From Anaerolineae bacterium (GTDB taxonomy: Bacteria; Chloroflexota; Anaerolineae; Aggregatilineales; Ch27), in NCBI GenBank assembly GCA_013178165.1, contig JABLXG010000010.1, forward strand, positions 40,729-104,728: DNA of 64,000 nt. Direction: 5' to 3'. Of this stretch, positions 34,215-42,303 are shown piece after piece. The notes under the pieces are model-generated. The model had not been told where the DNA came from and did no database searches. It saw nothing but the letters and a program-made list of their open reading frames with translations. The translations under genes were made by a program, and so were the position numbers. Each line of letters begins with the position of its first letter. Position 1 is the first letter of the stretch.

Positions 34215-35105
34215 ATGAGGCGCGTGATCCGCCTCCTGCTCATCAGCGGTTTGCTGCTGACCGGATGCGCCGGCCAGCAGCCGCCAGTCATCCCAACGGT
34301 GGCCCGACTGCCGACCGTGACCCCGCTCCCGGTGGACCCGGCGACGCCAGCGCCGCCAACCGCCTCACCGTTGCCCGCTGCCCGGATTACAGAGCAGTTC
34401 TTCACCCCGACCCCGGCTGAGGAAACCGGAGAGTCTGACGAGTCACTGCCCCCTACACCGACGCCGGATATACTCCCCGCCGACAGCGCGGGCAAGGCAA
34501 CGCCCGCCCCCTGCAGTGCGGCGGCGCTGGAGGCCCGGTTGAACGCGCTGGACAGGGTCGCGCTCAGCGCGGAACACGAGGTCTACCTGGCCCGCCTGCG
34601 GACGGCAGCGCGGGAGGTCGGTGGCTGGAGGCTGGTCGATGAGACTGACCCGCTGGCTGGGACATTCTCCGCTGACGCTTTGCCGCTGGGCAGCCTGCGT
34701 TACCAGCGCGGGGATGCTGAGGCGTTGATCCTGGTCACGGCCATGGTTGGCGACCTGCTGGACTATTACAGCGAGTGCATCGCCGAGGAAGCCTACCTGC
34801 GCCAGGGGGATATCTCCGAACGGGCAACGGTGACGATCGAGCCACTGCAGATCGGTCGGCGCGCCATCCGCGCTACTATTGCTGAGCCGGTCATCGACCT
34901 GAGCGTCACGCCTGCCGCCGGTGAGGTCTCCACACCTACCGGCGAGGTCACCATGACTACCCAGTACCTGGTACTGACGGAGGATGCCCTGATCCAGCTC
35001 CTGATTATTCCGGCGCTTGATCAGGCGCTGGGGCGGCCATCGCTCAGCGCAGAAGAAGCAGAGGCGCTTCTGGTCGCGCTGGTTGAGGCGGCCAAGGGCG
35101 TGTAG
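34215..35105 (+). CDS. Lipoprotein of unknown function
   Basis: 296 residues. The N-terminus has the lipobox RLLLISGLLLTGCAGQQ (cleavage before Cys18), followed by a Pro/Thr-rich linker (residues about 20-100) and a globular domain with a C-terminal mostly helical part. Paired Cys do not stand out. It would be anchored outside the membrane. No family recognised. It faces toward a GT39 gene, convergent with it by 10 bases. Confidence 0.7.
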   Translation: MRRVIRLLLISGLLLTGCAGQQPPVIPTVARLPTVTPLPVDPATPAPPTASPLPAARITEQFFTPTPAEETGESDESLPPTPTPDILPADSAGKATPAPCSAAALEARLNALDRVALSAEHEVYLARLRTAAREVGGWRLVDETDPLAGTFSADALPLGSLRYQRGDAEALILVTAMVGDLLDYYSECIAEEAYLRQGDISERATVTIEPLQIGRRAIRATIAEPVIDLSVTPAAGEVSTPTGEVTMTTQYLVLTEDALIQLLIIPALDQALGRPSLSAEEAEALLVALVEAAKGV

Positions 35106-35115
35106 CGGCCTGCTA

Positions 35116-36639
35116 TCAGCGGGGCATCTCGCAGGGGAGGCACACCGGTGAGGGAATCACTTCGTTGTCCAGCCGCCACAACACAACCGAGCCGCCATCT
35201 GCTGGCTCGCCGGGGCGGGCGTAGCGGGCTATGACCGCCAGTCCGCCGCCCAGCTCCAGCGGGTTAAAGCCCGGCAGGAGGGTATCTTCCAGCACGTAGA
35301 CCGGCCCACCTGCCGCCAGCGCCGCCTGTACCGCCGCTGTGCCGGGGTAATCCGGGCATTGCAGGGCATAGCCCGACGCGGCATAGAAGTTGGCCCGGCG
35401 GCAGCTATCGCCGAACATGGCGGCGATGATCGGCGCATCTGGCACGCCGACTGTCTGCGGCAGGGCCTGCACCGCCTCTCGCAAGCCAAAGCCAGCACTG
35501 TGATCGGTCAGGTACTGGCGGGCCACCGCTGACGGCAGCGGCAGACTCCCCGGATCGCGGTAAGCGATCGCTGCAAACGGGACAAAACCGGCAGCGAGCA
35601 GACCGATCAGCAGCAGGCCTGCCATCCAGCGCAGGGCTGCAACTCGCGCTGGCAGGCGACCCAGTAGCGCCCCCCAGCCCGCCCCGGCCAGCGCCAGCGC
35701 CGCCGGGACAGCCACGCCGAAGTGACGCGCTTCTACCGTCCGGGCCAGCAGCAGGATGGCCGCCAGCGGCAACAGACCCGCCGCCAGCAACAACGCAGCG
35801 CGGCGGCGCATCCCCGCCCGGATGGTCAGCAATCCAGCCAGGCCAATGGCCACAACAGGCCCGGCGATCACGGCCGTCTCCCCGGCGGTTAGCGCGGTCA
35901 GCGCGGCCAGGTTCGCGCCTGCGCCGCTGAAAAACGCGCCGGACCCGCCTACCCAGCCCAGTGCGACACCGAATACCGCGCCGCGCCGCAAAACCAGATA
36001 CAGCAGTGGGACGGCCAGGCAGGCCGCCCCGATGGCAGCGATGATCAGCAGGCTGCTGATTCGCTGGCGCAGGGGCAGGCGCTCCCCCAGCAGAATGACG
36101 ATCGCGACAGAAAGGGCAAACGGCGCGGCGCTGATCTTGAACAGCCCGGCGGCGGCCAGCACCAGCCCGGTCAGGATGGCATCGCGGAGGCGCCCGGTCA
36201 CGCTCAGCTGGTACGCGCCCCACAGCGCGACCAGCGCCAGCGCCCCGGCCTGTACATCACTCTGCGCCAGCCTTTCGTAAAAGAACAGGTACGGCGTCAA
36301 CAGCCACAGGATCCCCGCCAGGAGACCGCCGCTGCGACCCGTCAGGCGGCAGGCCAGCGCATATGCGGCGGCCAGCCCCGGCAGGGCCACCAGGACGGTG
36401 GCGATCCGCGCAGCAAAAACCGGCGCATACTGCGGGTAGAACAGGGCGATCAGCCAGTGGTTGATGATCTTGCCATCGGAGATATCCCAGAAGGGGTGGC
36501 CGTCCCACACGGCGACGGCCCGTGTCAGGTGCAGGCCCTCGTCGTTATGCAGGGGCAGCGCATCTAAAGCGGCGATCCGCGTCCCCCACAGGGCCAGCAG
36601 CAGCACCACAACCGGCCAGTGACGGCGCAGGAGCAGCAT
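35116..36639 (-). CDS. GT39-type polytopic membrane glycosyltransferase
   Basis: 507 residues, about ten membrane helices. HNDEGLHLTRAVAVWDG in the first loop is the acidic motif of the GT39 fold (the D/E pair at NDEG), with SDGKIINHWLIALFYPQYAPV just after; the C-terminal soluble part contains C-x-C features (DSCRRANFYAASGYALQC). The ATG at 36639 is chosen; GTG at 36645 is an alternative. It lies 8 bases beyond the stop of the double-ATPase loader gene, so the two are in one operon. Confidence 0.78.
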   Translation of the reverse strand: MLLLRRHWPVVVLLLALWGTRIAALDALPLHNDEGLHLTRAVAVWDGHPFWDISDGKIINHWLIALFYPQYAPVFAARIATVLVALPGLAAAYALACRLTGRSGGLLAGILWLLTPYLFFYERLAQSDVQAGALALVALWGAYQLSVTGRLRDAILTGLVLAAAGLFKISAAPFALSVAIVILLGERLPLRQRISSLLIIAAIGAACLAVPLLYLVLRRGAVFGVALGWVGGSGAFFSGAGANLAALTALTAGETAVIAGPVVAIGLAGLLTIRAGMRRRAALLLAAGLLPLAAILLLARTVEARHFGVAVPAALALAGAGWGALLGRLPARVAALRWMAGLLLIGLLAAGFVPFAAIAYRDPGSLPLPSAVARQYLTDHSAGFGLREAVQALPQTVGVPDAPIIAAMFGDSCRRANFYAASGYALQCPDYPGTAAVQAALAAGGPVYVLEDTLLPGFNPLELGGGLAVIARYARPGEPADGGSVVLWRLDNEVIPSPVCLPCEMPR

Positions 36640-36646
36640 GGTCACC

Positions 36647-38101
36647 TCAGCCGGCGCTGGCGCGCCCCCGCCCGCTGCGACCGCTGCTCGACGGCTTGCG
36701 GCCCCGGTAGCTGGTGGCGGTGATGGCGAAGACTACCCCACGCGAGGGATCGCCGATGCGGCTGGCCAGGCGTTCGTCGATCTCGTCCAGCGGGCGGGAC
36801 ATGGTGATCACGGTTGCCAGCCGCGCCCGGTAACGGTAATCGATGATCTGGAAGAGCTTCTCCCGCGCCCAGGGGGAGGCGTTCTCCACCCCCAGATCGT
36901 CCAGGACAAGCAGGCCAGCATTGCGCACGTCCTGGAACAGCCGGTCATAGCTGACCGTACTGCTGGGGCTGAAGGTCGCCCGCAGATGATCGAGCAGATC
37001 CGGCACGGTGACGAAAACCACGCTCTCGCCATTCGACTGGCGGTGGTTGGCGATAGCTGCAGCCAGGTGCGTCTTGCCACAGCCATACGTGCCGGTCAGG
37101 ACCAGCCAGCCCTGCGGGTTTTCGGCATAGCGGCGTGCCCACTCAAAGGCCCGACGCAGATTCTCATGATCCTTCTTGGGCAATTCGGGGCGTGGGTCCC
37201 AGGTATCAAAGCGCATGTCGCTGTACAGCAGCAGGTTACTCAGGCTGCTTTCCGCTTCGGCTTTATCGGCCCGGCGGTAATCGGGCGCCTGAATCTTGAT
37301 GCTGCGGGTCAGTTCCTGGTCTACCAGGCGGCTGCGGATGCGCGGCTCGATCTGTTCCAGGTCGATGTTGGTGGTGATGACGGTCGGCAGCCGGTAGCTA
37401 TAGCGATGGTTGATGATCTGGTAGAGCTTCTCCAGCGCCCAGGGGGTGGGGCTTTCGCTGCCCAGGTCATCCAGGACGAGCAGCGGGATGTTGCAGACCC
37501 GCGCGAACAGCTCGTCATATTCGATTTCGCTGGATGGCCCGAAGGTGCTGCGCAGGTGATCGAGCAGGTCGGGCGTGGTCATGAACAGGGTAGCGACACC
37601 CGCATCGACGCAGTGGTTGGCAACGGCGGCGGCCAGATGGGTCTTGCCGCAGCCATAGCCGCCCTGCAACAGGAGCCAGCCCTGTGGATCGTCGGCGAAA
37701 CGCTGGCAGCGATCCCAGGCGCTGCGCAGGCTGCCCATCTGTTCGGGTGTCAGGTTAGGTAACTCGATCTGGAAGTTGGCAAAGGTCTTGTCGGTATAAG
37801 CGTCCAGATTGCTCAGGCGACGCAGGTGATGTCGCCGCTGCTCCAGACGGGTCTGTTCCCCGCAGCGCGGGCAGGGGTAGGCTTTGCCGAAGCGGGGATC
37901 GCCCACCGGGACATCGTAGCTGATCACGCCAAAGCCGCCGCATAGCGGGCAGGCCGCCGGATCGTCGATGTCCAGCGCCAGCGGGAGCTGGTCGCCGGCG
38001 TCAGCTTTCGATGATGTCGGCGTATTTGCCTGAGACAAACCGCTTACGGCTTGCTTCAGAATCTCCGCGAGGGGCCGCGGCCCCCGTTCCTGATCCGTCA
38101 T
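36647..38101 (-). CDS. DnaC/DnaI-like helicase loader with two AAA+ domains
   Basis: 484 residues. A Cys4 zinc site (C51-x2-C54 and C77-x2-C80) precedes two nearly identical P-loop domains: Walker A GYGCGKTH at 148-155 and again at 338-345, Walker B LLVLDDLG at 207-214 and 397-404. The two copies share long matching stretches (PDLLDHLR-TF, PSS, VITTNID/VITMSRP). DnaC/DnaI/IstB-type loaders normally have one ATPase. It lies in the operon dnaB-dnaD-this gene, so it likely loads the replicative helicase. The start overlaps the dnaD-like end by 101 bp. The ATG at 38101 starts MTDQERGP; longer frames lie inside the dnaD-like gene. Confidence 0.83.
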   Translation of the reverse strand: MTDQERGPRPLAEILKQAVSGLSQANTPTSSKADAGDQLPLALDIDDPAACPLCGGFGVISYDVPVGDPRFGKAYPCPRCGEQTRLEQRRHHLRRLSNLDAYTDKTFANFQIELPNLTPEQMGSLRSAWDRCQRFADDPQGWLLLQGGYGCGKTHLAAAVANHCVDAGVATLFMTTPDLLDHLRSTFGPSSEIEYDELFARVCNIPLLVLDDLGSESPTPWALEKLYQIINHRYSYRLPTVITTNIDLEQIEPRIRSRLVDQELTRSIKIQAPDYRRADKAEAESSLSNLLLYSDMRFDTWDPRPELPKKDHENLRRAFEWARRYAENPQGWLVLTGTYGCGKTHLAAAIANHRQSNGESVVFVTVPDLLDHLRATFSPSSTVSYDRLFQDVRNAGLLVLDDLGVENASPWAREKLFQIIDYRYRARLATVITMSRPLDEIDERLASRIGDPSRGVVFAITATSYRGRKPSSSGRSGRGRASAG

Positions 38102-38711
38102 CTTTGCCCTCTTTCTCCCACCGTTCCAGGATCGCGCGGATATAGCGCCAGTTGCGGGCGTTGCGGGCGACGGCAATACGCATCGCCTCGGCGATCCATT
38201 CGGCGGGGAAGGTCTGTTCGGCGTCGCGCAGTTCATCGGCGATCAGCGGGGTCAGCAGACCGATGTTGGCTTCGTACAGTGCGTAGATGCTGGGCGGCTC
38301 CGGCAATAATTCAACCGGGCGATCGGCGTCGCCGGGGCGCCAGTGACCGGCGGCGATCAGCTTCATAGCTGCCCGCCCGTTGGCCGTATTCAGGAAGTAG
38401 ATCGTCTCCGGACCGCTGGCGCCTTCGACGATGGCCGTCAGCAGCACCTCGCGCTTGATGGCGCGGGCCAGGGCCAGGGCCAGTATCTCCGGGTCGTCCA
38501 GCGGGGCCGGGACCTCCGGGACTTCGAAATCGGCGCGGCGCAGATAGCGGTAACGCCCCTCGCGCTGCTCCAGCGCCCAGAAGCAGAACAGGATCAGCTT
38601 CAGTTCGGCGGCGGTGTCGATCTTAGGAAGCAGGTCGGTGAAGAAAGCCGCCGGGAGCCGGATCAGGCGGGTTTTGCCGGGTGGGAAGCCGGCGAACTTC
38701 TCGGTAGTCAT
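38001..38711 (-). CDS. DnaD-like primosomal replication protein
   Basis: 236 residues with the DnaD domain near residues 130-200 (YALYEANIGLLTPLIADELRDAEQTFPAEWIAEAMRIAVARNARNWRYIRAILERWEKEG), which carries the helicase-loading helix, and an N-terminal winged-helix-like region (TDLLPKIDTAAELKLILFCFWAL). DnaD remodels oriC with DnaA and the helicase loader in Firmicutes. It lies between dnaB and the loader gene, as in primosome operons. Its last 101 bases overlap the loader start in a different frame; this long overlap is real since both frames keep family motifs. Confidence 0.85.
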   Translation of the reverse strand: MTTEKFAGFPPGKTRLIRLPAAFFTDLLPKIDTAAELKLILFCFWALEQREGRYRYLRRADFEVPEVPAPLDDPEILALALARAIKREVLLTAIVEGASGPETIYFLNTANGRAAMKLIAAGHWRPGDADRPVELLPEPPSIYALYEANIGLLTPLIADELRDAEQTFPAEWIAEAMRIAVARNARNWRYIRAILERWEKEGKDDGSGTGAAAPRGDSEASRKRFVSGKYADIIES

Positions 38712-38734
38712 GGCGTCTTCGGGGCCGTCCAGGG

Positions 38735-40618
38735 TCAGATATCCTTCAGGTTGACGTTCTGCTTGCGGATATTCACGAACTTGGTCAGCTCCTTACGGAA
38801 CAACAGGGTGATCGTCCCGGTTGGGCCGTTGCGATGCTTGGCGACGATCACATCCGCTTCGCCGGGATGCTCGGTATCTTCATGGTAAACCTCATCGCGG
38901 TAGATGAACATGACGATATCGGCGTCCTGCTCAATCGAGTTGTGGACGACGAAGTCCCCGGCGACAAAGCTGTGGTGACCGGGCACAGTCAGGTCAAAGA
39001 CCTCGGCCTGGCCATCCGGCTCAATGGCGCTGATCGTGTCCCAGGCCACATCAGCACAGACCGGCGCCGCGCCTGCCAGCGCAGGTACGGCCTCCATCAC
39101 CGGCACGGCCAGCCGTTCCCCCACGCGCAGCGCGTCCAGCCGCTGCCAGCCACCCGGCGTACGGAAGCGATGGTTGGCCGTTGCCCGGATGGCACGCCCC
39201 TGTCCGGTGATCAGCCGGTAGACCGGCTTGACGCCGGTGCAAAAGGCCCGGCTGACGATCGCCGGCTCCAGGGCCATCGTCGCCTCGTTGAGGGCCAGCA
39301 CGGCAAACCCGGCGCGCCCCGCCAGCGCCGCGATCGGGACGGTCTCCCCGCTGGCAGCCAGGATCACGGGTGTCTCCCCGCTCAAACAACCCGATTCACG
39401 CAGGTCGGAGAGCTGAGGACGCTTGTCCTGACGCTGTTCCACAGCGCGACTGAGCTGCGCCGCTGACAGCAGCGGGACGTTCAACTCGCGGGCCAGTTCC
39501 TTAAGGGCGCGGCTGATGTAGGTGATCTCCTGCACGCGGTTGGTGTCGCGGCCCAGGGAGCGCCCGGCGTTCATCAGTTGCAGGTAATCGACGATGATCA
39601 GGTCGAGGCCGTGTTCGCGGTAGAGACGGCGGCACTTGGTGCGCAGTTGCATGGCGCTGAGGGCGGGCGAATCGTCCAGGTAGATGCGCAGGGCGCTCAT
39701 GTTGCCTGTCGCTTCCACGAAACGTGCCCACTCCGCATCGCCGATCTTGCCCAGGCGCAGGTCCTGAGAACTGATGCCTGTTTCCGTGGCAATCATGCGC
39801 TGGACGAGCTGCTCGTTGCTCATCTCCATGCTGAAGATGGCCACCCGGGCCGAACCCTGCCGGGCAGCGTTGAGGGCCAGTGTTAGCAGGAAGGACGTCT
39901 TGCCCATGCCGGGCCGCCCCGCCACAATGATCAGGTCGCTTTTCTGCAGCCCACCCAGCAGCTTATCCAGGTCATAGAAACCGGTGGGGACCCCCAGGGA
40001 CTCGGTTTCGCTTCCGCGCAGGTGCTCGATACGGTCGAAGTACTGGCTGATCGCCACCTGCATGGGCACCAGTTCCTGGTGCAGCCGCCGCTCGGTAACG
40101 GTGAAGAGCGCCGATTCCGACTGGTCGATGACCTCGTTGATGTCGCGCTCAGTATCCTGAGCCAGATTAGCGATCTCTCCAGCGGCGCCCAGCAGGCGGC
40201 GACGGATCGCGGCGCGCTCGACGATGTGGCCGTAGACCTCGGCGTGCAGGGCGGTTGGCATGGTCGTCGGCAGGTAGTTCAGGTAAGCCTCCCCGCCGAT
40301 ATCTTCCAGACGGCCCTGGGCGCGCAGTTCTTCGGCCAGGGTGCGCACATCGATGGCGTCATCGCGGTCGCTCAGACGCAGCATCGCCTCGTAGATCCAG
40401 CCATGGCGGAGGATGAAAAAATCCTCCGGTGTGAGGAAGGTTCGGACCTCGTGCAGGGCTTCCGGATTCATCAGGATTGAGCCGAGGACGGCCTCCTCCG
40501 CCTCAACGCTGTGAGGGGCCAGGTCAAGCGTATCGGCGTCGCGAAAGGCCCGCAGCGCCGCAGAGTCGGCGGAAGAATCGGCTGCAGCAGGTGGGTAAGC
40601 AGCATCCCGGTCAGTCAT
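38735..40618 (-). CDS. dnaB: Replicative DNA helicase DnaB containing a mini-intein
   Basis: 627 residues. The N-terminal DnaB domain (HSVEAEEAVLGSILMN) is followed by the RecA-like helicase with Walker A IVAGRPGMGKTSF (about 231-243), IIVDYLQLMN and SDLRESG. At residue 411 the DNA-binding segment SDLRESG-SIEQDADIVMF is interrupted by an intein of 150 residues (411-560) beginning CLSGETPV and ending VVHN. Without it the protein is 477 residues, a normal length. After splicing the helicase should be normal. It is the first gene of the primosome operon and unwinds DNA at the replication fork. Confidence 0.93.
   Translation of the reverse strand: MTDRDAAYPPAAADSSADSAALRAFRDADTLDLAPHSVEAEEAVLGSILMNPEALHEVRTFLTPEDFFILRHGWIYEAMLRLSDRDDAIDVRTLAEELRAQGRLEDIGGEAYLNYLPTTMPTALHAEVYGHIVERAAIRRRLLGAAGEIANLAQDTERDINEVIDQSESALFTVTERRLHQELVPMQVAISQYFDRIEHLRGSETESLGVPTGFYDLDKLLGGLQKSDLIIVAGRPGMGKTSFLLTLALNAARQGSARVAIFSMEMSNEQLVQRMIATETGISSQDLRLGKIGDAEWARFVEATGNMSALRIYLDDSPALSAMQLRTKCRRLYREHGLDLIIVDYLQLMNAGRSLGRDTNRVQEITYISRALKELARELNVPLLSAAQLSRAVEQRQDKRPQLSDLRESGCLSGETPVILAASGETVPIAALAGRAGFAVLALNEATMALEPAIVSRAFCTGVKPVYRLITGQGRAIRATANHRFRTPGGWQRLDALRVGERLAVPVMEAVPALAGAAPVCADVAWDTISAIEPDGQAEVFDLTVPGHHSFVAGDFVVHNSIEQDADIVMFIYRDEVYHEDTEHPGEADVIVAKHRNGPTGTITLLFRKELTKFVNIRKQNVNLKDI
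38939..39388 (-). other. Mini-intein inside DnaB (150 residues)
   Basis: Residues 411-560 of the DnaB precursor. The insert starts at Cys (TGT at 39386-39388) and ends His-Asn (AAC at 38939-38941) before a Ser +1 extein residue. Block A CLSGETPVIL, block B RATANHRF with the TxxH-type His, and blocks F-G VFDLTVPGHHSFVAGDFVVHN (given as pieces) fit a class 1 intein. The 150 residues have no room for a homing endonuclease. It sits in the DnaB DRESG-SIEQDAD site used by other DnaB inteins. Confidence 0.93.
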
Positions 40619-40784
40619 AAATAATCCTGTGGTCCCAGCAAGCGGGCAAAAACGGGGCCTTCTCCCTGTAGCAGATGCTGTAGCAGGTGCTGCGGCGAAT
40701 GCCCCGTGCAGATGCTAATGCGAGGTCCGGGGCCGGTGGCGGCAAATCGCGGCCATCCGCGCCGCCGCCCACCCGGGCGCCAGA

Positions 40785-41321
40785 TCAATCCTCATCCAGA
40801 TCGTCGAGGTCGAGCGTGTCCACAAAGTCGGCGAAGATATCCAGGTCATCATCGCCGCGCTCCTCCTGAGGAGGCGGTTCAACCTTTTCTTCCGCTTCCG
40901 GAATCTCCTCGTCAGGGGTGCTGGCGGCGCGCTCCATCACGCTCTCCGAGACATAGATCGGCACCTCCGCCCGGACGGCCAGGGCGATCGCGTCGCTGGG
41001 GCGGCTGTCAATGCGCAACTCGGTGCCGTCGACCTCCACGTGCAACTCGGCGTAGTACACCTCTTCACGCAGGTCGTTGATGACGATGTGCTTGAGCTGG
41101 CCGCCCAGCGTTTCCATAACCGTTTTGAGCAGGTCATGGGTCATCGGGCGGGCGATACGGCTGCCGCCCTGCAACGACTGCAGATGGATGGTGATAGCGT
41201 CTGCCTCGCACGGGCCGATGAAGATGGTCAGGTAACGTTCGCCGGTGGTGTCCTTCAGAACCACAACCCGGTGCTGGGACATCAAACTGACACGGATGCT
41301 ATCAATGACAACTTCAACCAT
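40785..41321 (-). CDS. Bifunctional nuclease (DUF151) domain protein
   Basis: 178 residues. The DUF151/BFN fold spans about residues 1-130, with VLKDTTGERYLTIFIGPCEADAITIHLQS, PMTHDLLKTVMETLGGQL and SRPSDAIALAVRAEVPIYVSESVME. Some members show DNase/RNase activity in plants, most bacterial ones are uncharacterised. A strongly acidic C-terminus (DDDLDIFADFVDTLDLDDLDED) follows. It lies 166 bases downstream from dnaB on the minus strand, so it may start the same transcript upstream. Its start ATG is at 41321. Confidence 0.85.
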   Translation of the reverse strand: MVEVVIDSIRVSLMSQHRVVVLKDTTGERYLTIFIGPCEADAITIHLQSLQGGSRIARPMTHDLLKTVMETLGGQLKHIVINDLREEVYYAELHVEVDGTELRIDSRPSDAIALAVRAEVPIYVSESVMERAASTPDEEIPEAEEKVEPPPQEERGDDDLDIFADFVDTLDLDDLDED

Positions 41322-41645
41322 AGTTCAACCCTCTTAGCCCGGGACTCTACCCCACCGGCCGGTGATCTTGGGCATTCTTGCGGATCGCCGGCATCTCCAC
41401 ACGAGGGGGTATTTCTGTTGGATGGCGATACCTGTATGCTGCGGATTATAGAATCGGGGACGGGCAAACGCAACCTGCGCTCCCCGGCGACAGGCCAGGG
41501 CAGAAGCCCGAAGGCCGGGAAACTAGGAGACCGTCTCCCTAACTGCCTATTCCGACCCGGGCTGATCTTGCCCTGATTTTGTCGGCGGCTGATATTGCGG
41601 TATAAACGCCCTTATCTATCCGGTTCTGCAGTGGAGGAGACGACC
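41322..41645 (+). other. 324-bp gap with structured leader upstream of the redoxin
   Basis: No coding frame stands out. The stretch 41455-41545 is rich in paired segments: GGGC-agaa-GCCC (41494-41505 region), CCCCGGC/GGCCGGG-type pairing flanking it, and GGAGA-CCG-TCTCC (41526-41538). They lie in the expected leader of the redoxin gene. They do not match a riboswitch I can name; a leader RNA or terminator-like folding is possible. Confidence 0.4.
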
Positions 41646-42209
41646 TTGAGCATCCCTCTCCGGGCGCGGCTGGTCGCCGCGCTCAGCATCCTGATGGGCA
41701 TCCTCCTGGCGGGTTGCGCTTCAACGCCTGAGGGAATCGCTGTCGGCGCGGCAGCGCCCGATTTCACCCTGCCCGCCGCCGATGGGCGACAGATCGCGCT
41801 GGCCGACTACCGGGGCCAGCCTGTCCTGTTGTTCTTTCACATGGCCATCGGCTGACCGCCCTGCATGCAGCAGGTCGTGGACCTGCAAAACGATGCAGCG
41901 TTTCAGTCGCTGGGGGTCGCCGTCCTGAGCATCGCCTTTGACAGCGCGGAAGAGCAGGCCGCCGGCGCAGCGGAACTGGGCATCACCGACGTGCCGCTGC
42001 TGGTAGACGCCGATCATCGCGTGTCGGAGGCTTATAATGTGTTGCAGTGGGCCGTCCGCACCGGTGAACCGGGCCATACCTTCATCCTCGTGGACGCGGC
42101 GGGCAAGATCGCCTGGATCCGCGACTATGGTGCAGCAGAAAACGGCGGCCTGATGTACGTACCGGTGGCTGATCTCAGCGCCCAGATCAGCGCCGCGCTG
42201 GGCAGTTAG
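41646..42209 (+). CDS. Probable selenocysteine-containing lipoprotein peroxiredoxin (UxxC)
   Basis: 187 codons with one in-frame TGA at 41853-41855. Before it: lipobox ILMGILLAGC (Cys24), AAAPDFTLPAADGRQIAL and VLLFFHMAIG; after it: PPCMQQVVDLQ and FDSAEEQAAGAAELGITDVPLLVDAD, with no other break. So TGA codes the first Cys of the redox C-x-x-C (U70-P-P-C73) of an AhpC/TSA-type thioredoxin-fold protein. A hairpin lies at 41861-41898 (below). Start: TTG at 41646, with GGAGGAG six bases upstream (41633-41639). A simple nonsense mutation is the alternative; an intact downstream frame of 117 codons argues against it. Confidence 0.8.
41861..41898 (+). promoter_or_regulatory. Candidate bacterial SECIS hairpin
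   Basis: CTGCAT (41861-41866) pairs with ATGCAG (41893-41898), and inside, GCAGGTC (41870-41876) pairs with GACCTGC (41880-41886) around loop GTG. The loop begins 21 bases after the UGA and starts with G, matching the distance (about 16-37 nt) and loop feature expected of bacterial SECIS elements. GCAGGTC is also found in the E. coli fdhF SECIS. Confidence 0.65.
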
Positions 42210-42227
42210 CAGCCGTCTGAGATGACC

Positions 42228-42256
42228 GTAGGGGCGCAGCCATATTGCGTCCCTAC
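42228..42256. repeat. Near-perfect palindrome GTAGGGGCGCA...
   Basis: GTAGGGGCGCA (42228-42238), loop GCCATAT, TGCGTCCCTAC (42246-42256): 11 pairs with one G-T. A run of eleven C follows at 42262-42272. The GTAGGGGCG-type palindrome resembles dispersed REP-like hairpins known in several bacterial groups; only this copy was found in the window. Confidence 0.55.
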
Positions 42257-42303
42257 ACAATCCCCCCCCCCCTGCAGTGTCCCAAGCGGGTCTCACGCCC
42301 CGG

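Noticed and set aside
41455..41545. Possible cobalamin, c-di-GMP (GEMM) or glycine riboswitch
   Set aside because: Compared against the conserved core sequences I know for these classes; no matching core elements.
41865..42209. Separate redoxin fragment starting at ATG 41865
   Set aside because: It is the same frame as the lipoprotein start, interrupted only by the TGA; no independent ribosome site is seen.
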